Below, piece by piece: positions 1 through 5,630 of a DNA stretch of 7,754 bases (the first letter of the stretch is position 1; each line of letters begins with the position of its first letter). The notes beneath the pieces are model-generated. The model made no database searches. It saw nothing but the letters and a program-made list of their open reading frames with translations, and was not told where the DNA came from. The translations under genes and the position numbers were made by a program. Source of the DNA: JBFMFH01 sp964481395. Its GTDB lineage: Bacteria; Acidobacteriota; Vicinamibacteria; Vicinamibacterales; JAKQTR01. The stretch covers positions 1 to 7,754 of the forward strand of contig CAYZYG010000166.1 in NCBI GenBank assembly GCA_964481395.1. Direction: 5' to 3'.

Positions 1-61
<61 letters not shown>

Positions 62-92
62 GCTTCAGGCAACTCCCACCGAACGTGTTGAC

Positions 93-117
93 CCGGCGCG
101 ACTGTCACGCGCGCCGG
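93..117. repeat. 8-bp inverted repeat in the tRNA spacer
   Basis: Positions 93-100 (ccggcgcg) and 110-117 (cgcgccgg) are perfect reverse complements around a 9-nt loop. The hairpin lies between tRNA-Val and tRNA-Asp and would form in the joint precursor RNA. No T-run follows on either strand, so it does not look like an intrinsic terminator. A role in tRNA processing, or plain GC-rich coincidence, are both possible. Confidence 0.45.
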
Positions 118-120
118 CGT

Positions 121-150
121 CCAGCGGGAGCCCGATTCGAACCAGACGCC
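121..150 (-). pseudogene. Possible tRNA 3'-end remnant
   Basis: On the minus strand the spacer just after tRNA-Val reads TCTGG, TTCGAAT, CGGGC, then CTCCCGCT. This looks like a T loop followed by a Gly-type 3' acceptor strand. The flanking T-stem halves do not pair well, and there is no room for D or anticodon arms because the intact tRNA-Val ends at 158. It is therefore at most a fragment. The match is short (about ten bases of T-loop consensus plus an acceptor-like 7-mer) and could be chance. Confidence 0.3.
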
Positions 151-157
151 CGGTCGG

Positions 158-232
158 TGGTGGGCGGTACAGGATTCGAACCTGTGACAGCCGGCGTGTA
201 AAGCCGGTGCTCTACCACTGAGCTAACCGCCC
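158..232 (-). tRNA. tRNA-Val (UAC), complete with encoded CCA
   Basis: All four arms pair perfectly on the minus strand: acceptor GGGCGGT/ACCGCCC, D stem GCTC/GAGC, anticodon stem CCGGC/GCCGG with loop TTTACAC (anticodon TAC, Val), and T stem ACAGG/CCTGT with loop TTCGAAT. The discriminator base is A and a genomic CCA follows (160-158). It is the first gene of a tRNA operon that continues into tRNA-Asp; the promoter is probably at 267-296. Confidence 0.98.
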
Positions 233-266
233 TGACACGTGCGCCCGGCCGCCCGGTAAACATCCG

Positions 267-296
267 ATTCTAGCACCTACACGCCGCCTTTGACAA
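267..296 (-). promoter_or_regulatory. Likely sigma-70-type promoter of the tRNA-Val/Asp operon
   Basis: On the minus strand, TTGTCA (296-291) and TAGAAT (272-267) each match five of six bases of the -35 and -10 consensus, with an 18-bp spacer. A start site near 260 would give a leader of about 28 nt before tRNA-Val at 232. The -35 and part of the spacer overlap the last codons and stop of the DUF3592 gene, so the tRNA operon appears to have its own promoter and need not depend on read-through. Confidence 0.6.
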
Positions 297-819
297 CGCG
301 CACCCGCCGGGGCCGACGCACCGTCAACCACCACCAGTAGACGGCCCATCCAACGAGGAACGTGCCCGCCAGTAACCATCCGGCCTGCAGCCACGGATCC
401 GGCAGCTCCGGCCTCAATTGGGCCCGCTCGGGCCGCCCGCGCGGATACACGACCACGACCTTCGAGCCAACGGGGTAGATGGCCGAGGGCGCCATGGCTC
501 GTGCCTCGACCCGGTGCACCCGTCCGTCGTCCTCGAACTCCACGAGGGCTCGGAGCAGAAGCCGCGCCGTCCCAACGGCGGGACCGCCGCGCTCCTGCGT
601 GCCGGACCGCTCCTCCCACTCTCCTCTCAGCACCTCGTCCTGCCGCACCACCACGCCTTCCACGACGTCGCCCGTCGCCGCGAACCAGAGCGTACGCCAG
701 GCCGGCACGATCGCACTGAGGCCGAGCAGAAGAAGCGCCAGCATGGCGGCGCGCGTGGCGACGACCCCGAGGCACCCGAGCCCCAGTCGACGACCGTCCC
801 GCCACGTCCACGCTGCCAC
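277..819 (-). CDS. DUF3592-type two-pass membrane protein
   Basis: This 180-residue protein has a hydrophobic segment at about residues 24-40, an extramembrane domain at about 50-140, a second membrane segment at about 144-166, and a basic tail (RRPRRVR). The middle domain has the DUF3592 hallmarks: ALVEFEDDGR (91-100), IYPVGSKVVVVYPRGRPERA (114-133) and a closing DPW (141-143). The family has no established biochemical function. The GTG start at 819 is chosen because a TACAAT box lies 7 nt before it and it keeps the gene clear of the divergent gene at 860. An ATG at 744 (155 residues, starting MLALLLLG) is the alternative and would shorten the lead into the first membrane segment. No Shine-Dalgarno site is visible at either start. 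The stop is TAG at 277-279, 44 nt before tRNA-Val. Confidence 0.8.
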   Translation of the reverse strand: MAAWTWRDGRRLGLGCLGVVATRAAMLALLLLGLSAIVPAWRTLWFAATGDVVEGVVVRQDEVLRGEWEERSGTQERGGPAVGTARLLLRALVEFEDDGRVHRVEARAMAPSAIYPVGSKVVVVYPRGRPERAQLRPELPDPWLQAGWLLAGTFLVGWAVYWWWLTVRRPRRVRVVKGGV

Positions 820-826
820 AACCGCG

Positions 827-832
827 ATTGTA
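827..832 (-). promoter_or_regulatory. -10 box (TACAAT) of the DUF3592 gene
   Basis: TACAAT on the minus strand (832-827) matches five of six bases of the bacterial -10 consensus and ends 7 nt before the GTG at 819. Transcription would start at or next to the start codon, giving a leaderless mRNA. No convincing -35 element is present at 16-18 bp. The box supports the GTG over the internal ATG. Confidence 0.45.
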
Positions 833-845
833 CCGTGCTTCGCGC

Positions 846-851
846 TACACT
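846..851 (+). promoter_or_regulatory. -10-like box (TACACT) of the patatin gene
   Basis: TACACT matches four of six -10 consensus bases and ends 8 nt before the ATG at 860, with no Shine-Dalgarno sequence in between. This mirrors the arrangement of the divergent gene, only 13 bp away, and suggests leaderless initiation. No -35 element is recognisable, so the evidence is weaker than for the minus-strand box. Confidence 0.35.
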
Positions 852-859
852 GGGCTGCC

Positions 860-3094
860 ATGGTCAAGCGGTTCACACTCCGGCCTCTGCTTGCGTATTC
901 GCTGGCGGTCGTCTGCGCGGGAGGGATGGTGCGCGGGGAACAGCCCGCGGCTCCCCGTCCGCGCGTCGGGCTCGCACTCGGAGGCGGATCGGCTCGCGGG
1001 TTCGCGCATATCGGCGTGCTGCGCTGGCTGCACGAGCACCGCGTACCGGTCGATCTCATCGGCGGCACCAGCATGGGAGGCCTGGTCGCCGGGTCCTTCG
1101 CCACCGGCATGACCACCGAGGAGATCGAGGCGCTGGTCGCCCCGCTCGACTGGGCCCGCATCCTGGCGCCGGATACGCCCTTCACGGACAAGACCTTCCG
1201 CCGGAAGGAGGATGCCCGCGCGTTTCCGTCCCTGCTGCAGTTCGGGCTGCGCGGCGGACCGAAGCTCCCGACGGGCTTGAGCCCGGCCATGCAGGTGAAC
1301 CTGCTGTTCGACCGCGTCGCGCTGCCCTACTTCGGGCTGTCGAGTTTCGACGACCTGCCCACGCCCTTCCGCTGCGTGGCCGCGGATCTCAGACGCTCCG
1401 AGGCGGTGGTCTTCGACTCGGGCCCGCTGGACGAAGCACTCCGAGCCACGATGGCCATACCGGGCGTCTTCACGCCGGTGGTCGCCGGTGACCGTGTGCT
1501 CGTCGACGGAGGCGTTCTCAACAACGTACCGGCCGACGTCGTCGCTGGCATGGGCGCGGACGTCGTCATTGCCGTCGATGTCGGATCCGACCTGAACACC
1601 CCGAAGAGCTCCGACTCCATCTTCGCCGTCCTCGGCGAAACCCTCGACGTCATGATGCGCGCCGCCACGCGCCGGGCCATCCAGTCTGCCACCCACATCG
1701 TCGTCCCGGACCTCAAGGGTCTCACCGGCAGCGACTTCAGCCGAGTTGCCGAGTTCGTCGAGCGAGGCTACGCGGGCGCGGAGGCCAATCGGGCCACGCT
1801 GAGCCAGTACGCGGTCGACGAGGCTGCGTACCGGGCGTACCTCGACACGCGGCACGCGAGGAGACGCACGGCCGTGCCCGTGCCGATGATCCTGGCCGTT
1901 GAAGGCGTCAGGGGCCATCTGGAGACGGTCGTGCGCCGCGCGCTCAGGCCGCACCTCGGCCGTCCGCTGAACGTCTCCAAACTGGAGCGCGATCTCGTCC
2001 TCCTGACCGGGTCGGATCGGTTCGACTCGCTGACGTATCACATGGCCGATCGCGACGGCACGGCCGCACTGGAGGTCACGGCTCGCCCGAAGTCCAACGC
2101 TCCCCCGTACCTCCTCGGCGCGCTGGATCTGCAGAACGCAGAATCCTCCGGCGTGGTCGCCACGCTGAGGGGGCGGATCGAGTATCTCGACTTCCTGCTG
2201 CCGGAATCGGAACTCCGGCTGGATCTGGGACTCGGCGACACCACGGTGGCTGGCGTGGAGTACTACCTCGCCCTCGGCCGGTCGGGTCTCTTCGTCGCGC
2301 CCCAGGTCTCGTACGAACGGACGTCCGTCGACCTCTTCGTCGACGACGCGCTCAGGTCGCGGTACCGGCGCGTCACGCGCCGCGGCACGCTCGACGTCGG
2401 GGTCACGACCGGACGTCGATTCGAAGCCCGCGCCGGGTACGACGTGGCGGACGTCCTGGCTGATGTCACGGTGGGGGATCCGCTGCTGCCGGCCGTCGAC
2501 GGCGTTCAGCGCGCCTGGCGAGTCGGGGCCAAGTTCGACGGACAGGACGGGCCGGTCCTGCCGAGGCGCGGGTTGCGCCTCGTCGGTGAGCTGCGCCGGT
2601 TCATCAAGACCGCCCCAGCACGGGCCGACGCTGACGGCAGCGTGGTCAAGGACCCCGACACGCTTCTGCAGGCGAAGCTGGACGGCGGCTATTTCCATCC
2701 GTTGGGCCGGAGCGGGCGGGCCTTCGTGAGCGGCCGGTTCTACACGTCCTTCGGCGAGACGGCCATCATCAACACGTTCACGCTGGGCGGACCGTTCCGC
2801 CTCGGCGCGTTCAGGAGCGATGAGCTCAGGGGCAGTAATGTCGCGGCCGCGAACGCCGGCTACTTTCACGAACTGGCACGGATCTTCGAGGGGGCCTTCG
2901 GGTCCGTTCATCTCGGCGGATGGATCGAGAACGGCGCCGTCTTCGAGAAAGGCGGCAGGGCCCGCGTCGCAACGAATCTCTCTGGCGGTGTGGTGATCGA
3001 CACCCCGCTTGGACCGGGCTTTCTGACCGCCAGCGTCGGCGAGGGCGGGAGGTTCCGTTTCTATGTGGGCATCGGGCCGCTGTTCCCGCGGTGA
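860..3094 (+). CDS. Patatin-like phospholipase with POTRA and outer-membrane barrel (type Vd/PlpD-like)
   Basis: The 744-residue product has a signal peptide (basic MVKRF, hydrophobic core to about residue 26) and a patatin lipase domain at about 35-330. The catalytic elements are intact: oxyanion loop GGGSARG (41-47), nucleophile elbow GTSMG (69-73, Ser71) and the DGG motif with Asp216, forming a Ser-Asp dyad. Residues about 342-410 resemble a single POTRA domain, and about 415-744 are alternating amphipathic strands typical of a BamA/Omp85-type barrel. This order and length match Pseudomonas PlpD, the type Vd autotransporter prototype, in which the lipase is carried across the outer membrane by its own barrel. 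The C-terminus (GPLFPR) lacks the usual final aromatic residue. The ATG at 860 is preferred because it begins the signal peptide; the frame is open upstream but only across the DUF3592 gene. The substrate, probably a glycerophospholipid, cannot be read from the sequence. Confidence 0.93.
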   Translation: MVKRFTLRPLLAYSLAVVCAGGMVRGEQPAAPRPRVGLALGGGSARGFAHIGVLRWLHEHRVPVDLIGGTSMGGLVAGSFATGMTTEEIEALVAPLDWARILAPDTPFTDKTFRRKEDARAFPSLLQFGLRGGPKLPTGLSPAMQVNLLFDRVALPYFGLSSFDDLPTPFRCVAADLRRSEAVVFDSGPLDEALRATMAIPGVFTPVVAGDRVLVDGGVLNNVPADVVAGMGADVVIAVDVGSDLNTPKSSDSIFAVLGETLDVMMRAATRRAIQSATHIVVPDLKGLTGSDFSRVAEFVERGYAGAEANRATLSQYAVDEAAYRAYLDTRHARRRTAVPVPMILAVEGVRGHLETVVRRALRPHLGRPLNVSKLERDLVLLTGSDRFDSLTYHMADRDGTAALEVTARPKSNAPPYLLGALDLQNAESSGVVATLRGRIEYLDFLLPESELRLDLGLGDTTVAGVEYYLALGRSGLFVAPQVSYERTSVDLFVDDALRSRYRRVTRRGTLDVGVTTGRRFEARAGYDVADVLADVTVGDPLLPAVDGVQRAWRVGAKFDGQDGPVLPRRGLRLVGELRRFIKTAPARADADGSVVKDPDTLLQAKLDGGYFHPLGRSGRAFVSGRFYTSFGETAIINTFTLGGPFRLGAFRSDELRGSNVAAANAGYFHELARIFEGAFGSVHLGGWIENGAVFEKGGRARVATNLSGGVVIDTPLGPGFLTASVGEGGRFRFYVGIGPLFPR

Positions 3095-3102
3095 GCGTGC
3101 CG

Positions 3103-4659
3103 CTACCAGCGCAGGGCCGACAGGATGGCTGCGTAGGTGTCGATGCCCCGCCAGAAGTGGCCCATCCGCAGGTTCTCGTTGTGCGAGTGCTGGCTGTTGT
3201 CGTAATTCACGATGGGCACACCGATGACCGGCATCCCCATCCGCTCGAAGACGTGCATGGGGACGCTGCCTCCCAACGTCGGCGCCTTCACGACGCCGGC
3301 GCCAAGCGCCTCGTCGAGGACGCGGGCGACCGCGACGGACACCGGCAGATCCATGGACGTTCTCGTCGCCGGGTAGCCTCCGCCGAAGTCCACCCGCGCC
3401 ACGCGCGCGTGCGTCCGACGCTCGTCCGGCGTGGGTTCGCGCCCCTCGACCACGAGGTAGCCCTGCCGCCGGATGTGGTCCACCACGCGGGCGTACTGGC
3501 GTTCGGGCGTGATGTCTTTCACGAGCCGGACGTCGATCGACGCCTCGGCCCGGTCCGGCACGACGTTCTGCGCCTCTGCACCCACGTACGCGCTGCGGAT
3601 GCCCCTGATGTTCAGCGACGGCAGGTTGATCAGATCGACCAGGCGCAGGCCGCCGCCCTCGGCTTCGCCGAACTGGAGTTCCCGTCGCAGCTCGTCGTCG
3701 TTCGCGGGCATGGCGTCGAGGGCCCGCGTCTCGCGCTCGGAGAGCGGCACCACATCCTCGTAGAACCCGTCGATGAGCACCTTGCCGTCGGCCTGTTTCA
3801 TCGACGCGAGGAGCTGCGCGAGGCGCATCGCGGGGTTCGGAGCCCAGTTGCCATAGTGGCCCGAGTGGAGGCCCCGTGACGGTCCGTAGACCGTCAGATC
3901 GAAGTCCATCACGCCGCGGTTGCCGTAGAACACCAGCGGCCTGCCTGACTGGTGGACGGGCCCGTCACCGGTGATGAGCACGTCCCCCGCCACGAGCGCC
4001 GGATCGCGCGAGAGGGCCGGCCCGAGATTCGGCGAGCCGATCTCTTCCTCGCTGTCGAGGATGACCTTGAGGTTGACCGACCTGGGAATCCCCTTCGCCG
4101 CCAGCGCGTCGAGCGCCGCCAGCAGCGCCACAATCGGCGACTTGTCGTCGGAGGCCGAACGCGCGTAGAGGCGCCAGTCATCCTGGTATGGTTCGCCGAG
4201 CTTCAGGAACGGGCGCAGGCTGCCGCCTTCGTCATGCCTTGCGGTTCGCAGGGCCGGCTCGAAGGGTTTCGTACCGGTCCAGGCGGCCTCGTCGACGGGC
4301 TGGCCGTCGTAGTGTGCGTAGAAGACGACGGTGCGAGTCGCGCCTGGCGCCGTCAGGCTGCCGACGACGATCGGTCCCCGCGACGGAATCTCGAGCAAGC
4401 GCACCGCCAGCCCGCGGCGCTCGAGCATGGCCTTCAGGTGCTGCGCGTTGCGCTGGATGTTCGGCAGGTCCGACGCGATGTTCGGAATCGAGAGGAAGCT
4501 GACAAGCTCCTCGACGATCACGGCTTCGTTGGCCTGGCGGTACTCCCGCACGGCCGCCGCGACGGCGCGCGGCGAGGTCTCCTGGCCCGCAGCCAACGTC
4601 AGGCCAGCCGGGTCCGCCAGTCCAGCCACCAGTCCGACGGCCAGTAGTGTGTGTCGCAT
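3103..4659 (-). CDS. Secreted M20-family zinc metallopeptidase (dipeptidase-like)
   Basis: The 518-residue protein starts with an export signal ending near LAAG|QET (residues 25/26), implying a periplasmic or secreted enzyme. All M20 di-zinc motifs are present: YAHYD (114-118; His116 ligand, Asp118), SDDK (170-173; Asp171 bridging the metals), EEE (204-206; Glu205 catalytic base, Glu206 ligand), GDGP (231-234; Asp232) and QHSHNEN (490-496; His491). The insert at about 245-400 is the dimerisation or lid domain, with LHSGHYG (264-270). The layout is closest to the carnosinase/CNDP-like branch of M20, which hydrolyses dipeptides, but specificity cannot be assigned. GGAGG lies 6 nt before the ATG and fixes the start. 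It is the last gene of the minus-strand series and faces the patatin gene tail to tail, 8 bp from its stop. Confidence 0.93.
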   Translation of the reverse strand: MRHTLLAVGLVAGLADPAGLTLAAGQETSPRAVAAAVREYRQANEAVIVEELVSFLSIPNIASDLPNIQRNAQHLKAMLERRGLAVRLLEIPSRGPIVVGSLTAPGATRTVVFYAHYDGQPVDEAAWTGTKPFEPALRTARHDEGGSLRPFLKLGEPYQDDWRLYARSASDDKSPIVALLAALDALAAKGIPRSVNLKVILDSEEEIGSPNLGPALSRDPALVAGDVLITGDGPVHQSGRPLVFYGNRGVMDFDLTVYGPSRGLHSGHYGNWAPNPAMRLAQLLASMKQADGKVLIDGFYEDVVPLSERETRALDAMPANDDELRRELQFGEAEGGGLRLVDLINLPSLNIRGIRSAYVGAEAQNVVPDRAEASIDVRLVKDITPERQYARVVDHIRRQGYLVVEGREPTPDERRTHARVARVDFGGGYPATRTSMDLPVSVAVARVLDEALGAGVVKAPTLGGSVPMHVFERMGMPVIGVPIVNYDNSQHSHNENLRMGHFWRGIDTYAAILSALRW

Positions 4660-4665
4660 GCCCCG

Positions 4666-4670
4666 CCTCC
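4666..4670 (-). promoter_or_regulatory. Shine-Dalgarno site of the M20 peptidase gene
   Basis: GGAGG on the minus strand sits 6 nt before the ATG at 4659. This strong site contrasts with the divergent gene pair at 819/860, which has none. Confidence 0.8.
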
Positions 4671-4686
4671 ATGCCTCAGCAGTCGT

Positions 4687-4702
4687 GCCGCCTCCCGGCG
4701 GC
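4687..4702. repeat. GC-rich hairpin between DUF481 and M20 genes
   Basis: gccgcc (4687-4692) and ggcggc (4697-4702) form a perfect 6-bp stem with a 4-nt loop. It lies 28 nt upstream of the M20 start codon, and would be in the leader or read-through RNA. There is no T-run after it, so it is not a standard terminator. It may stabilise or attenuate the RNA, or be incidental. Confidence 0.35.
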
Positions 4703-4727
4703 GCCGGTCAGAGATCCTCGCACGAGT

Positions 4728-4796
4728 CCCCCGAACCCCGGCCCCTGGTCCCCGCCCTTCCCGTGTCGCTGTCGCCTGGTCCCTGATCCCTGCTCT
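4728..4796 (-). repeat. G-rich dispersed repeat, copy A, with G-quadruplex potential
   Basis: Starting directly after the DUF481 stop codon, the minus strand reads AGAGCA, GGGATCAGGGACCAGGCG, then a run of G-tracts. The order of elements matches the copy at 7326-7409: AGAGCA, GGGATCAGG, GACCAGGCG, GGAAGGGCGGGGACCAGGGG (copy B has GGAAAGGCGGGGAGCAGGGG). Six G-tracts of three or more bases at 4762-4728, separated by loops of 1-4 nt, fit the G-quadruplex pattern on the RNA-sense strand. Together with the bases to 4671 it fills the 137-bp gap between the DUF481 and M20 genes. Confidence 0.65.
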
Positions 4797-5540
4797 TCAG
4801 AACTTGAACACGAACGAGACCACCGTCGAGACGTCGTTCTTCTTCGTCGTCTCGTCAGCCGGTCTGGTCCGGTAGGTATCGAGCAGCTCGACCTTGATCT
4901 GCGTGCGCGCGGTCATCGAGGCGGCCACCCCGACGCTGACCGTGTAGAGCCCGTCACCGAAATCGTCGGCGACGACGTTCGCAGCAAAGGCATGGGTCAA
5001 CGCCGCGTTTTTCGACAGGTTGTACGTGAGCTTCTCGCCAAAGACGATCACGCCGTTGGTGGTGACGTCCAGACCAGGATTCTTCTCCCAGGATGCCCCG
5101 ACGCTGACGTCGGCCAGGAAGCTGCCTTTCTCGGTGTCGTAGAACTTGTAGCCGACGCCAACCGTCGGCGCCCAGAAGTAGTCGATCGACTTGAACGAGT
5201 CGCGCAGGAACTGCAGGTTCCCGAAGAAGAAGGCCTTGTCCGAGAATCTCCGCTCCAGCCGGGTGTTGAAGAGGCTGTTGTCGGCGCTCAGCTCACCATC
5301 CTGCCTGCCCTGGATGAACAAGCCTTCGGCCGAAAAGATCGTCTTCGTCTTCGGGTCGCGGACGGCCTTGAACGAGATGTTCCAGTTCGAGGTGTCGGTG
5401 TTGCCGCTGGTAAAGGCGAGACCGGCCCCGATCGACCCCGTCCAGGTGGGCGGCGGAGCCTCGGGGGCGTCCTGGGCGGACGCCGGCATGGACAGGCACA
5501 GGATGAGTACGGCAGTCGGGACAGCGAAGGCAAGGCGCAC
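4797..5540 (-). CDS. DUF481 (YdiY-like) outer-membrane barrel protein
   Basis: The 247-residue protein has a clear signal peptide (MRLAF then a hydrophobic core) with a good cleavage site ASA|QDA after residue 22. The mature part begins TWTGSIGAGLAFTSGNTDTS, the typical DUF481 opening with the GNT motif. It continues as alternating-hydrophobicity strands with short polar turns and ends VVSFVFKF, with the terminal Phe recognised by the Bam machinery. It is predicted to be an outer-membrane beta-barrel of about 220 residues. The family, which includes E. coli YdiY, has no firmly established function. The start is GTG, supported by AGAGGAG 6 nt upstream. The gene follows the M28 peptidase after 90 bp and precedes the M20 peptidase, which would suit a role in peptide or ion passage, but this is only context. 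Confidence 0.88.
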   Translation of the reverse strand: MRLAFAVPTAVLILCLSMPASAQDAPEAPPPTWTGSIGAGLAFTSGNTDTSNWNISFKAVRDPKTKTIFSAEGLFIQGRQDGELSADNSLFNTRLERRFSDKAFFFGNLQFLRDSFKSIDYFWAPTVGVGYKFYDTEKGSFLADVSVGASWEKNPGLDVTTNGVIVFGEKLTYNLSKNAALTHAFAANVVADDFGDGLYTVSVGVAASMTARTQIKVELLDTYRTRPADETTKKNDVSTVVSFVFKF

Positions 5541-5546
5541 GGAACA

Positions 5547-5553
5547 CTCCTCT
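5547..5553 (-). promoter_or_regulatory. Shine-Dalgarno site deciding a GTG start
   Basis: AGAGGAG on the minus strand lies 6 nt before the GTG at 5540 and supports that non-ATG start, which also begins the signal peptide. Apart from this site I see no convincing promoter or terminator in the 90-bp gap 5541-5630. Confidence 0.75.
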
Positions 5554-5630
5554 GACGGTTGGGTAAACCTCGATTTTCGCAGGACTGGCCCGCCCTGCGC
5601 AAGAGCCGTCCCCAGCCAACCCGCCGCTCG

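Noticed and set aside
479..859. N-terminal extension of the patatin frame
   Set aside because: It overlaps the DUF3592 gene on the other strand, its residues are low-complexity Arg/Ser/Pro, and the signal peptide begins at 860.
820..1290. N-terminal extension of the DUF3592 frame
   Set aside because: It would lie antisense to the patatin catalytic region and shows no protein-like features; the -10 box and GTG at 819 give a better start.
845..2911. 688-codon open frame on the minus strand, antisense to the patatin gene
   Set aside because: Its translation is rich in Arg, Glu, Gly and Val with no recognisable domain, while the plus strand carries intact patatin and barrel motifs. Long antisense open frames are expected in such GC-rich coding DNA.
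3095..3110. Possible bidirectional terminator between the convergent patatin and M20 genes
   Set aside because: The gap is only 8 bp, the best stem is 4 bp (cgct/agcg) and no T-runs are present.
3952..4647. Open frames opposite the M20 gene (also 2920-3879)
   Set aside because: Both are antisense shadows of the M20 coding region or patatin tail, lacking motifs or plausible starts.
5541..5630. Promoter for the DUF481 gene in the gap after M28
   Set aside because: No -35/-10 pair with sensible spacing stands out; only the Shine-Dalgarno site is convincing.
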